From: Oscillospiraceae bacterium
GTDB taxonomy: Bacteria; Bacillota; Clostridia; Oscillospirales; Acutalibacteraceae
Direction: 5' to 3'
Length of the DNA stretch: 64,000 bases
NCBI GenBank assembly: GCA_015066345.1
Contig: SVOQ01000012.1
Location: 20,606 to 84,605 of the forward strand
The translations under genes and the position numbers were made by a program. Positions 1 through 9,286 of this stretch are shown here, one piece after another; within the stretch, counting starts at the first letter, position 1, and each line of letters starts with the position of its first letter. The notes below the pieces were generated by a model. The model saw nothing but the letters and a program-made list of their open reading frames with translations, ran no database searches and was not told the origin of the DNA.

Positions 1-2
1 TC

Positions 3-623
3 TTAGCGGACTCAAACGAAAGTGTTGATAACCTTATCATAGAAGCTACAACCGAACTTTACTCTATGATAAATAAGTATCTTGATGAAGTTATCTTCAA
101 ACTGGCAGCTTCTGCCGACGATATCGCAAAATACGAACAATCAAGAATTGAAGCAGAGGTTGTTGCAGACATAAACTGCGGTAAAAAGAAAAAGAAGAAA
201 TCAAGTAAAATCATTGTTATTCTTCTTGCCATATTCCTTTCCCTTATTGCTCTTGCGGGTGCAATTCTGGGCATATACTATTTTGGTGGCTATTACACAA
301 AACCATCGGATGCGGCGGAAACCGAAGTTTATCAACAAAACGGAAGACCGCCTGAAACTCAAGGTGCAAATCAATACAACCCCGGTAACACAGTTGCGGA
401 ACTTACAGAAATAGCATCTGTAACAGGTATCTTTGACGTTACAACTACACTTCCCAAACCGCAACCCAATACAGATTACAACATAATCTATCCTAACAAT
501 AACAACAATACCACAACTACTAAAACAGAGCCTTCTACGGAAGCTTCTACTAAAAAGCCCGAGCCCTCTACCACAGAGCCTCAGACTGAAGAACCTACCA
601 ATGAAGACGAAATAATATGGTAA
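3..623 (+). CDS. Membrane-anchored protein, 5'-truncated by window edge; one TM helix then low-complexity Asn/Thr/Pro/Glu-rich tail
   Basis: Frame is open from the window start through the listed ORF 66..623; KKKKKKSSKIIVILLAIFLSLIALAGAILGIYYF TM segment followed by NNNNNTTTTKTEPSTEASTKKPEPSTTEP. Confidence 0.7.
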   Translation, partial: LADSNESVDNLIIEATTELYSMINKYLDEVIFKLAASADDIAKYEQSRIEAEVVADINCGKKKKKKSSKIIVILLAIFLSLIALAGAILGIYYFGGYYTKPSDAAETEVYQQNGRPPETQGANQYNPGNTVAELTEIASVTGIFDVTTTLPKPQPNTDYNIIYPNNNNNTTTTKTEPSTEASTKKPEPSTTEPQTEEPTNEDEIIW

Positions 624-649
624 TTTCACTAAAATAAGGAGAATAAATT

Positions 650-1666
650 ATGGCAGTACTCGTAACAGGCGGAGCAGGATATATCGGCTCCCACACATCA
701 ATTGAACTTCTTGAAAGCGGCAAAGATATTGTTATTATTGATAACTTCTATAACAGCTGCCCCAAGGTTCTTGACAGAATAGAAAAACTTGCAGGTAAAG
801 GCTTCAATTTTGAAGAATGTGATATTCGTGACAGAGAAGCGCTTGATAAGGTTTTCGAAAAATATGATATTGACTCTGTTATTCATTTTGCAGGTCTTAA
901 AGCAGTTGGCGAATCCTGCGAAAAGCCCTTGCTTTACTACGAAAACAATATCAGCGGTACAGTAACTCTTTGCGAGGCTATGGCTGCACACGGTTGCAAA
1001 AAAATCGTTTTCAGTTCATCCGCTACTGTTTACGGTGAACACAATGTATCCCCTCTCAAGGAAACAATGGTTGCCGGTGGTACTACAAATCCCTACGGCA
1101 CAACAAAATTCTTTATTGAACAGATTCTTAAAGACCTTGCCAAATCCGACCCCGAATGGAGTGTATGTATTTTAAGATACTTTAACCCCATTGGTGCTCA
1201 TATCAGCGGTATGATTGGTGAGAGCCCCAACGGTATTCCCAACAACCTTATGCCTTACATAACACAGGTTGCCGAAGGCAAACGCGAATTTCTCAGTGTT
1301 TACGGTAACGATTATGATACCGTTGACGGCACAGGTGTAAGAGACTATATCCACGTTGTTGACCTTGCCAAGGGACACCTTAAAGCCCTTGATAAAATCC
1401 TTGATGAAAACGGTGTTTTTGTTTATAACCTCGGTACAGGTTGCGGATACAGTGTACTTCAGGTTGTTGAAGCATTTGAAAAAGCATCAGGCGTAAAAGT
1501 GCCCTACAAGATTGTTGACCGTCGTCCCGGTGACCTTGCAACTTGCTACTCCGACCCCTCTAAGGCAAAAGAGGAGCTTAACTGGGTTGCAGAAAAGGGC
1601 ATTGACGAAATGTGTGCCGACTCTTACAGATGGCAACACCAAAACCCCAACGGCTACGAGGACTGA
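650..1666 (+). CDS. galE: UDP-glucose 4-epimerase
   Basis: N-terminal [12 protein letters not shown] Rossmann motif, [10 protein letters not shown] catalytic Tyr-Lys, [17 protein letters not shown] aaggag upstream. Confidence 0.96.
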   Translation: MAVLVTGGAGYIGSHTSIELLESGKDIVIIDNFYNSCPKVLDRIEKLAGKGFNFEECDIRDREALDKVFEKYDIDSVIHFAGLKAVGESCEKPLLYYENNISGTVTLCEAMAAHGCKKIVFSSSATVYGEHNVSPLKETMVAGGTTNPYGTTKFFIEQILKDLAKSDPEWSVCILRYFNPIGAHISGMIGESPNGIPNNLMPYITQVAEGKREFLSVYGNDYDTVDGTGVRDYIHVVDLAKGHLKALDKILDENGVFVYNLGTGCGYSVLQVVEAFEKASGVKVPYKIVDRRPGDLATCYSDPSKAKEELNWVAEKGIDEMCADSYRWQHQNPNGYED

Positions 1667-1670
1667 TATT

Positions 1671-3533
1671 TTGCAATTCATACCTTACAATTCACGAGAT
1701 TTACGACACAAGTCCATATTTGGCAGTACAGCCGCAGGCGATAGCTTGCGGCTTCAAGTTCTTATGCCCCGTAACTTCTCATGTAGTAAGGTAACACTTG
1801 TTTTTCACAAAGACGGTGAAGGTGAACAATACCGTGATTTATTCTGGTGCGGTATGAACGGTGATAACGAAGAGTGGTGGGATATAAATATCACTTTCGA
1901 AACAAGTGGCTTATATTTTTACCATTTCACATACGAAACGCCTTTCGGAAAAGGTAATATCTTTTTACGCTCAGGCGGTTGCGGTAAATTTGCCCCTGAC
2001 GGCAACGAATGGCAACAGACTGTTTACAAAAAAGATTTTGTTACTCCCCAATGGGTTAAGGGCGGTATAATGTACCAGATTTTTCCTGATAGATTTAACA
2101 GGGACTCTTCACCAATTGATACAACTTATTCTGACCGCGTAATTCACTCAAACACAGATGAATTACCTGTATGGAAGCCTGACTCTCACGGAAAAATACT
2201 CAACAACGACTATTTCGGCGGTACACTCAAAGGAATAAAAGAAAAACTACCCTACCTTAATGATTTAGGCGTGACCATTCTCTATCTTAATCCTATTTTT
2301 GAAGCCCACTCCAATCACCGCTACAATACGGCGGACTATATGAAAATTGACCCTATGTTGGGTACTGAGGAAGACTTCAAAGACCTTTGCCAAACCGCAG
2401 AAAATTACGGTATAAAAATTATACTCGACGGGGTTTTCTCTCATACCGGCTCGGACAGTATTTATTTCAACCGTGAAAAACGTTATCCCGACAACGGAGC
2501 GTACAATAATCCAAATAGTCCTTATAAAGATTGGTTTACATTTAAATCCGACGGCACATATAAAAGTTGGTGGGGAATTGATACACTGCCCGAAACCAAC
2601 GAAAGCACACCCTCCTTTATCGAATATATAGCCGGTAAAAACGGCGTTTGTGAAAAATGGCTTAAAGCAGGTGCTTACGGATTCAGACTTGACGTTGCAG
2701 ACGAATTACCCGATACATTTCTTGATGAATTGAAAAAAAGCGTAAAGGCTCTAAATAAAGAATATTTTATTATCGGTGAAGTTTGGGAGGATGCCACAAA
2801 TAAATTCAGTCACGGCGGACGACGCAGATATCTTTTAGGTGACCAGCTTGACAGTGTAATGAACTATCCTTTCGCCTCTGCAATTGTTTCATTTATGCGT
2901 TACGGTGTTGCAGAAAACTTTATGGAAAGCGTAGTTACCGTTTGCGAAAACTACCCAAAACAAACACTCAATTGTCTTATGAACCACATAGGCACCCACG
3001 ATACAGCAAGAATTATTACAAGTCTTATTTATGATTCAATTGAGCATAAACCACGTAATGTTCAGGTAAATTGCAAACTTACGGCTGAAGAATACACCAA
3101 AGCAAAGCAACTTTTAAAATCCGCTTCAGTTCTCCAATACACACTACCCGGATTCCCCTCTTTATATTATGGTGACGAAGCAGGTATGCAGGGTGGTGGG
3201 GACCCCTTTAATCGCGGTTTCTTCCCCTGGGGTAATGAGGACAAAGACCTTACGGATTGGTATAAAAAACTTGGCAGAATACGCCGTGAAAGCCCCTCCC
3301 TCAAAGAAGGTGCATTCATACCCTACTCCGCTATGCTCGGTTGTGTTGCGTATAAACGCTCGGGAGATGGGGAAACACTCTTTATAATAGTAAACAGAAA
3401 CAACCACGAAATTGACTACTATCTTCCCGATGAATTCAGATACAAACCCGAAATTCTTCACGGTGGATATTCGTCCGATTTTATAAAAGTAAATGCCTTA
3501 TCGGCAGTAATATTAAAAAAGGCTGACATTTAG
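1671..3533 (+). CDS. Alpha-amylase family glycoside hydrolase (GH13, neopullulanase-like)
   Basis: GGIMYQIFPDRF, DGVFSHTG, GFRLDVADELP, GEVWE, MNHIGTHDTAR GH13 motifs; TTG at 1671 (LQFIPYNSRDL) chosen because the longer ORF overlaps galE. Confidence 0.9.
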   Translation: MQFIPYNSRDLRHKSIFGSTAAGDSLRLQVLMPRNFSCSKVTLVFHKDGEGEQYRDLFWCGMNGDNEEWWDINITFETSGLYFYHFTYETPFGKGNIFLRSGGCGKFAPDGNEWQQTVYKKDFVTPQWVKGGIMYQIFPDRFNRDSSPIDTTYSDRVIHSNTDELPVWKPDSHGKILNNDYFGGTLKGIKEKLPYLNDLGVTILYLNPIFEAHSNHRYNTADYMKIDPMLGTEEDFKDLCQTAENYGIKIILDGVFSHTGSDSIYFNREKRYPDNGAYNNPNSPYKDWFTFKSDGTYKSWWGIDTLPETNESTPSFIEYIAGKNGVCEKWLKAGAYGFRLDVADELPDTFLDELKKSVKALNKEYFIIGEVWEDATNKFSHGGRRRYLLGDQLDSVMNYPFASAIVSFMRYGVAENFMESVVTVCENYPKQTLNCLMNHIGTHDTARIITSLIYDSIEHKPRNVQVNCKLTAEEYTKAKQLLKSASVLQYTLPGFPSLYYGDEAGMQGGGDPFNRGFFPWGNEDKDLTDWYKKLGRIRRESPSLKEGAFIPYSAMLGCVAYKRSGDGETLFIIVNRNNHEIDYYLPDEFRYKPEILHGGYSSDFIKVNALSAVILKKADI

Positions 3534-3547
3534 TCAGTCTTTTTTCT
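3519..3547 (+). terminator. Rho-independent terminator after the GH13 gene
   Basis: GGCTGACatttaGTCAGTCtttttt. Confidence 0.65.
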
Positions 3548-3564
3548 TCTTATTTCGACAAAAC

Positions 3565-3592
3565 TTGACACTCTATACATTAATGGTATAAT
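3565..3592 (+). promoter_or_regulatory. SigA-type promoter for the M14 peptidase gene
   Basis: TTGACA (3565-3570), 16-nt spacer, TATAAT (3587-3592). Confidence 0.75.
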
Positions 3593-3617
3593 ATATAATA
3601 TAAGATATTATATTAAA

Positions 3618-5426
3618 ATGGAGGTATGTTGTGTGAAAAAGACCATGTCTTTGATTATAGCGATTTTTGTTTTTATAACCGCTTCTATAAGTATTTCTGT
3701 AACTATTTTTGCCGCATACCTTAAGCCCCCTATTATAGAATCCGCCCTTAACCGTACCGAGGGTATTAAACTTACCTGGAGTGAGGTCTACGGTGCAACA
3801 GGCTACCGTGTTTACAGGTGTTACACCGGTGAGGGTTGGACATATCTTGGCACTACAAGTAAAACCACATTCACCGATAAAACCGCCGAAAGCGGTAAAG
3901 GCTACCGTTACACTTTAAGGGCTACCGACGGAAAAACACGTGGAGATTACGACCGCAACGGCATATTAATAAGAAGACTTGAAACTCCTGATTCTTTTAC
4001 CGCCACTAATAAGACCGACGGTGTTGAAGTTAAATGGGCACCCGTAAAAAATGCCAAGAGTTATCGTGTTTACAGACGCGGACACGGTGAACAATGGAAA
4101 CTCATAAAAATTGTAAATACTAATTCTTATTTGGATAAAGCCCCCATAGCGGGTAAAAGCTACCGCTATACCGTAAAAGCGGTAAATGGTGAATATTTAA
4201 GCCATTATTCATCGGATGGTGTTGTTATAAAACGACTTACTAATCCGGCAAACATCAAAGCCGCTAATCGTAGCGACGGTGTTTTCCTTACGTGGAGTGG
4301 TGTAAGTGCCGCTACCAAATACCGCGTTTACAGACGCGGTGTCGGTGAAAACTGGCAACTTATCAAAGTAGTGACCAATAAATACTACCTGGACAAAACC
4401 GCCGAAAAAAATACAATTTACAGATACACTGTACGTGCCGTATACGGAAACACTTTCAGTTATTATTCTTCGGAGGGTGCAGTAATTAAATTCACAAATC
4501 CTGCTTTTAAAAGCATTATAGATACAACTTATGCGGAAAGTTATTCGTCAATAAACTCTACTATCAAAAAACTTGCCTCTCTTTATCCCGACAAAATCAC
4601 AATAGCTTCTCTCGGCACATCCGAGGCAAATAAAAATATCCCTATGATTACTTTGGGCAAAGGTGAAAAGAAGGCACTTATAATCGGTGCTATCCACGCC
4701 CGTGAGCACATTACAACAAAATATCTCTTGCGTTGTATTGAGGATTATTGTTTCGCATCCACAACCGCAAGTGGCAAGTTAGGAAGTTTCAATATCAGAA
4801 ATCTCCTAAACGAATATACCCTCTATATTGTCCCCTGTGCTAATCCTGACGGACTTGAAATTGTCCGCTCAAGGCTTACCCCTAAAAACCACACAGTAAA
4901 GGACCTGAGTGAGTATAAAGCCAACTACAACGGAGTTGACCTTAACCGTAACTTCCCCCTTGCCTGGGAACAAATCAACAACGGTGTCAAAAAGCCTTCA
5001 GACTATTACTTCAAAGGTTATAATAGTGGCGACCAGAAAGAAACTCAGGCTCTTATGAACCTCTGCCAAAACAATGAATTTGAGTTTATGTTATCAATAC
5101 ATATCAAGGGAAACTGTCTTTATTGGGGCGATACATATAACACCAAGTATAACGCACAATACAAAGCCTTTGCAAAAGATATTGCAAATACTTGCGGATT
5201 CTATATGACCCAACCCACCAAGGAAGCGTCAAGCTACGGTGGCGGTTTTGAAAACTGGTTCCGTCACACTTATAGCCGTCCCGGTGTATGCGTGGAATTG
5301 AGCGATGTTTCCAATACAGTTAAACCCTGCAACAACTCTAACTACAAAGATTTTGACGGATTTGTAAATTACAATTATTCAAAATATGCCATTGCTGCAG
5401 CTATGGCATCGGTAAACGGAGATTAA
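3618..5426 (+). CDS. Secreted M14 zinc carboxypeptidase with three N-terminal FN3-like repeats
   Basis: Signal-like N terminus; GAIHAREHITTKYLLR (HxxE), NPDGLEIVR, GVDLNRNFP, CVELS; three repeats of about 84 aa (GATGYRVYR / NAKSYRVYRRGHGE / AATKYRVYRRGVGE). Confidence 0.9.
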   Translation: MEVCCVKKTMSLIIAIFVFITASISISVTIFAAYLKPPIIESALNRTEGIKLTWSEVYGATGYRVYRCYTGEGWTYLGTTSKTTFTDKTAESGKGYRYTLRATDGKTRGDYDRNGILIRRLETPDSFTATNKTDGVEVKWAPVKNAKSYRVYRRGHGEQWKLIKIVNTNSYLDKAPIAGKSYRYTVKAVNGEYLSHYSSDGVVIKRLTNPANIKAANRSDGVFLTWSGVSAATKYRVYRRGVGENWQLIKVVTNKYYLDKTAEKNTIYRYTVRAVYGNTFSYYSSEGAVIKFTNPAFKSIIDTTYAESYSSINSTIKKLASLYPDKITIASLGTSEANKNIPMITLGKGEKKALIIGAIHAREHITTKYLLRCIEDYCFASTTASGKLGSFNIRNLLNEYTLYIVPCANPDGLEIVRSRLTPKNHTVKDLSEYKANYNGVDLNRNFPLAWEQINNGVKKPSDYYFKGYNSGDQKETQALMNLCQNNEFEFMLSIHIKGNCLYWGDTYNTKYNAQYKAFAKDIANTCGFYMTQPTKEASSYGGGFENWFRHTYSRPGVCVELSDVSNTVKPCNNSNYKDFDGFVNYNYSKYAIAAAMASVNGD

Positions 5427-5427
5427 A

Positions 5428-5994
5428 ATGAACGTTTTTGATTTTGACAACACCATATATGACGGCGAAAGCATAATCGATTTCTTTTTCTATTACTGTA
5501 AAAAGGACAAAAAGCTTTTAAAGTATATCCCCACGGTTATGAAAGCCATGACAAAATATAAAAAAGGTAATATGACTGTTGAGGAAGCCATTTCAAAATA
5601 CGGTAAAACAGTTACGGATTATTATGTTGAGCACATCGGCATAGGTGATGATTTTGTTACATTCTGGAACAATAATATGCACAAAATCAAGCCTTTTTAT
5701 AAGGATATTCAGAGTGAGGACGACCTTATTATTTCTTGCTCCCCCGAAATAAGCCTTAAAATAATTTGTGAAAAATTGGGTATCAAGAAATATATAGGCA
5801 CTTCAATTGATTCTGAAACAGGTGAAATCACCCGACTTTGCTTCAGAGAAAACAAGGTCAAAGCCTTTTTTAAAGAGTATCCCGATACCCGGATTGAGAA
5901 TTTTTACACCGATTCTATCAACGACCAACCTCTTATAGATATAAGCAAAAACGCATATCTTGTTAAAGGTAATAAAATCACAAAAATAAAATAA
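5428..5994 (+). CDS. HAD-superfamily (HAD-IB like) phosphatase
   Basis: MNVFDFDNTIYDGES motif I, ISCSPE motif II, FYTDSINDQPLID motif IV-like. Confidence 0.85.
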   Translation: MNVFDFDNTIYDGESIIDFFFYYCKKDKKLLKYIPTVMKAMTKYKKGNMTVEEAISKYGKTVTDYYVEHIGIGDDFVTFWNNNMHKIKPFYKDIQSEDDLIISCSPEISLKIICEKLGIKKYIGTSIDSETGEITRLCFRENKVKAFFKEYPDTRIENFYTDSINDQPLIDISKNAYLVKGNKITKIK

Positions 5995-6052
5995 AACATA
6001 AACACCCCCGTTGTTGCATATTAAGTAATAGTAATAACGGAGGTGTTTTTAT

Positions 6053-6334
6053 ATGACAGATGATAAAAGAACAGGATTACTGCCCCACAACTGTATATTG
6101 GAAGACCGTAAAAAACTTTCAATATCAGGCGTTAATGATGTAGGTAGTTTTGACGAGCAGACAATTGTTGCCGTGACAGATTGTGGTGATCTCACTATCC
6201 GCGGTGAAAAATTACATATCACCAAACTATCCCTTGAAGTGGGCGAATTATGTATTGAGGGTAAAATAAGCGCATTACAATACACGGATGTAACAGTAAA
6301 AAGCGGTAGTTTTCTGTCAAGGGTATTCCGCTGA
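6053..6334 (+). CDS. yabP: Sporulation protein YabP
   Basis: HNCILEDRKKLSISGVNDVGSFDEQTIVAVTDCGDLTIRGEKLHI; TGATG overlap with yabQ. Confidence 0.9.
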   Translation: MTDDKRTGLLPHNCILEDRKKLSISGVNDVGSFDEQTIVAVTDCGDLTIRGEKLHITKLSLEVGELCIEGKISALQYTDVTVKSGSFLSRVFR

Positions 6335-6897
6335 TGTATTCCGTACCACAAAACGAGCAACTCGCCATATTCGCCCTGTCTTTAGGTCTGGGCTTTTTAT
6401 TGGGGGTTCTTTATGACATAATACGTGCCCTGAGACTTTCCGTAACAAGGTCAAAAATTGTACTTGTTATATGTGATATACTTTACTTTATTCTGTTTGG
6501 TCTTATAAGTTTTTTGTTTATTCTTGCTCTTAACAAGGGTGAAATAAGATTTTATATTATTATCGGTGAAATTATAGGTGCTTTTTTCTACTATGTATCT
6601 TTAGGATTAGCCGTAATAAAAATAACTGATAAAGTTATTTGTCTTTTGCGGAAATTTTATAAGGTTGTTTTCAAGGTGGTTTCCGCACCTTTCAGGCTTT
6701 TACAAAAGATATTTTCAGGTATTTTTGAGAAAATGAGAAAACTTTTTAAAAAAACCGAGAAAAAGTCTTCAAAAATACAAAAAAACCTCTTGCCAAAAGC
6801 ACGGTTGTATGTGTATAATTTATTTGGTATGTTATTCGCAAACAGACTAAACGTTAAGAAAGGCGGTCGTGACTTTGACAAAGCAGAAGAAGACTAA
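6334..6897 (+). CDS. yabQ: Spore cortex biosynthesis protein YabQ
   Basis: Multi-TM protein with LGFLLGVLYDIIRALR; located between yabP and divIC-like genes. Confidence 0.85.
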   Translation: MYSVPQNEQLAIFALSLGLGFLLGVLYDIIRALRLSVTRSKIVLVICDILYFILFGLISFLFILALNKGEIRFYIIIGEIIGAFFYYVSLGLAVIKITDKVICLLRKFYKVVFKVVSAPFRLLQKIFSGIFEKMRKLFKKTEKKSSKIQKNLLPKARLYVYNLFGMLFANRLNVKKGGRDFDKAEED

Positions 6898-7180
6898 AAA
6901 ACAGTTGAAACCTGTTAGTATAATTGCTATTGTGGTATGCTCTTGTATTGTTTTATATTTCGGTATATCCATTGCAAAAGAGTTTTCCGAATACGGTAAA
7001 AACAAAGCCGAGCTTACAAATGCTGAAAGTCTTTACGAAAGCCAGGTTTCTGAAAACGAAGATCTTGATAAAGCAGTCAAAGAAGGCGACAAAGACGCTA
7101 TTGTCGAAAAATATGCCAGAGAAAAGGGGTACGTTAAACCTGACGAACACGTTTACGTGGATATAACCCCCGGAGCATAA
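6869..7180 (+). CDS. divIC: Septum formation initiator, FtsB/DivIC-like
   Basis: GTG start; N-terminal TM plus coiled coil, KYAREKGYVKPDEHVYVDI; conserved position after yabQ. Confidence 0.85.
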   Translation: MTLTKQKKTKKQLKPVSIIAIVVCSCIVLYFGISIAKEFSEYGKNKAELTNAESLYESQVSENEDLDKAVKEGDKDAIVEKYAREKGYVKPDEHVYVDITPGA

Positions 7181-7207
7181 AACAAAAACAAACAACAGAG
7201 GTAAACT

Positions 7208-7663
7208 ATGGCAGTGGAAATCGGTGCGATTCTTGAAGGTAAAGTAACAGGTATTACAAATTTTGGGGCATTTGTTGAATTCCCCGACAAAACAACGGGT
7301 ATGGTACATATTTCGGAAGTTTCATCATCTTTTATTAAAGATATTCACGAAAAACTTTCCGAAGGTGACACCGTAAAGGTTAAAGTTATCGACATTAACG
7401 AAAAAGGCAAAATTGCCCTTTCAATCAAAAAGGCTCTCCCCCAGGAGGAAGAGGCGAAACCCAAACGTACCGAAAGACCCAGAAGGTCCCAACCCCAGGT
7501 GTGGACAGGTACGCAACGCACTGAGCCCGAAAATATGTCATTTGAAGATATGATGGCAAGATTTAAAACCGTAAGTGACGAAAAAATGAGTGACCTTAAA
7601 AAGAACTCTGCCGCAAAACGCGGTACTTCAACTCCCCGTCGTGGCGGCAACCAAAGAGGTTAA
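7208..7663 (+). CDS. yabR: S1 RNA-binding domain protein (YabR-like)
   Basis: IGAILEGKVTGITNFGAFVEFPDKTTGMVHISEVS S1 domain; position after divIC. Confidence 0.88.
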   Translation: MAVEIGAILEGKVTGITNFGAFVEFPDKTTGMVHISEVSSSFIKDIHEKLSEGDTVKVKVIDINEKGKIALSIKKALPQEEEAKPKRTERPRRSQPQVWTGTQRTEPENMSFEDMMARFKTVSDEKMSDLKKNSAAKRGTSTPRRGGNQRG

Positions 7664-7669
7664 ATTTAA

Positions 7670-7700
7670 CAACCGTGTCGTTATCGGCACGGTTGATTTT
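7670..7700 (+). terminator. Probable terminator/attenuator between yabR and the fumarase gene
   Basis: AACCGTGtcgttatcggCACGGTTgatttt. Confidence 0.5.
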
Positions 7701-7715
7701 ATAGAAGGTGAAAAT

Positions 7716-8558
7716 ATGCGAGAGATTAGTGCATCAATAATTGAAAAATCCGTTGAAGAATTATTTTTAAAAGCAAATGCTATACTTCCACCCTCTCTCG
7801 AAAATAAAATACGTCAGGGCGAAAGCCTTGAAACCGAAACGCTTCCCAAAAGTATTTTTTGTGATATGTGCAAAAATCTTGACGCCGCTAAGAATCTTGA
7901 CATCCCAATTTGTCAGGATACGGGTATGGCGGTTTTATTCTGTGAATTAGGTCAGGATGTCCGTATTACAGACGGTGACTTTAACGAGGCAGTTAATAAC
8001 GGTGTAAAAAAAGCTTACCTTGACGGTAAAATGCGTTGTTCAATTGTAAGTGACCCCTTAAAGCGTGTTAACACAGGTGATAATACCCCCGCACTTATCC
8101 ATTTATCCTTAGTACCGGGGGACAAAATAAAATTCACCGCCGCACCCAAGGGCTTCGGCAGTGAAAATATGAGCAAAATAAAAATGTTCACACCATCGGC
8201 AACAGTTGATGATATTATTGATTTTGTGGTTGATACTGTTAAAAGTGCAGGTTCAAATCCCTGCCCTCCCGTTGTTTTAGGTGTGGGTATCGGCAGTGAT
8301 TTTGAAGGTGTTGCACTTCTTTCAAAAAAGGCTCTTTGCCGTGATATTGACGTGAGAAATCAGGATGACTTTTATAAAGATATTGAAACGCGTATACTTA
8401 ACGAGGTCAATAAATTAAACATAGGTCCTCAGGGTTTTGGGGGTAATATAACCGCCCTTGCGGTAAATATCGAAAAAGCACCCACACATATTGCGGGACT
8501 ACCCGTAGCAGTCAACGTAGGCTGTCACGTAACCCGCCACGCAGAAATTACAATATAA
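7716..8558 (+). CDS. Class I fumarate hydratase, alpha subunit (N-terminal domain)
   Basis: PICQDTGMAVLF, GSDFEGVALLSKKAL, GPQGFGGNITALAV; ATG 7716 preceded by gaaggtg. Confidence 0.92.
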   Translation: MREISASIIEKSVEELFLKANAILPPSLENKIRQGESLETETLPKSIFCDMCKNLDAAKNLDIPICQDTGMAVLFCELGQDVRITDGDFNEAVNNGVKKAYLDGKMRCSIVSDPLKRVNTGDNTPALIHLSLVPGDKIKFTAAPKGFGSENMSKIKMFTPSATVDDIIDFVVDTVKSAGSNPCPPVVLGVGIGSDFEGVALLSKKALCRDIDVRNQDDFYKDIETRILNEVNKLNIGPQGFGGNITALAVNIEKAPTHIAGLPVAVNVGCHVTRHAEITI

Positions 8559-8590
8559 TCGGCTTCGCCCCTTCAATTACGCATTAAGCA

Positions 8591-9235
8591 TTACGAATTA
8601 CGAATTGAGTTTTTCAGCCCCTCATACACCTCCAACAATTTAAACTTAATAACATATTTCTTCCCACCGTTGACTATTTCGTTACCGCTATCGGTAAGGT
8701 AGTCTTCGGTGTTATTTTTCACTTCAATATCATCCGCCGCAGGTACACATAATGGCGGAAACATAACGCACCACCAATTTCTGCCCTTACCCTCACCTAA
8801 TACCACTTTAAGTGCAGTATATTCACCTGCCGGGAAAATAAGTTCACCGTATTCACGTGTTTCAAAATATTCTTTTTCTAAATATACCTTAACATCATAA
8901 TCAAAACCGTTTTCTCTAAGCACTCCACGTGCTGTTTCCAACAGTTCATCCTTTGATAACTCGAAGTATTCTACTGCATTATCCTGATTTACTCCATCAC
9001 TCAAAATAAGCGTATTTTTCTCTAATAGTGCGTCCCGTATTTTCAGTTTAATATTCTGGTCTTTTTCCGAATCGCTATTTGCTAAAATATGAAGTCTTAC
9101 TACATCTTCTCTGACACTTTGTGCCGCCCCTGCGAAATATGTACAAGAGAAAGCAATATAAAGACTTAAAGCCACTGAAAATAATGATAAAAAAATCTTA
9201 TCTCTTTTTAAATTTGATACTTTAGTACTAAACAT
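8591..9235 (-). CDS. spoIIR: Stage II sporulation protein R
   Basis: VVRLHILANSDSEKDQNIKLKIRDALL signature; GRNWWCVMFPPLC. Confidence 0.93.
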   Translation of the reverse strand: MFSTKVSNLKRDKIFLSLFSVALSLYIAFSCTYFAGAAQSVREDVVRLHILANSDSEKDQNIKLKIRDALLEKNTLILSDGVNQDNAVEYFELSKDELLETARGVLRENGFDYDVKVYLEKEYFETREYGELIFPAGEYTALKVVLGEGKGRNWWCVMFPPLCVPAADDIEVKNNTEDYLTDSGNEIVNGGKKYVIKFKLLEVYEGLKNSIRNS

Positions 9236-9236
9236 A

Positions 9237-9282
9237 AAAAACCGTCCTTTCGTTTCAAAAACGATTATGGACGGTTTTAATT
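9237..9282 (-). terminator. Terminator-like hairpin between spoIIR and ispE
   Basis: AAAACCGTCC...GGACGGTTTT with flanking T/A tracts. Confidence 0.5.
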
Positions 9283-9286
9283 TATT

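Noticed and set aside
1512-1670. N-terminal extension of the GH13 ORF (ORF track start at 1512)
   Set aside because: Overlaps galE in another frame; extension peptide looks like out-of-frame galE; TTG 1671 gives the expected GH13 N terminus.
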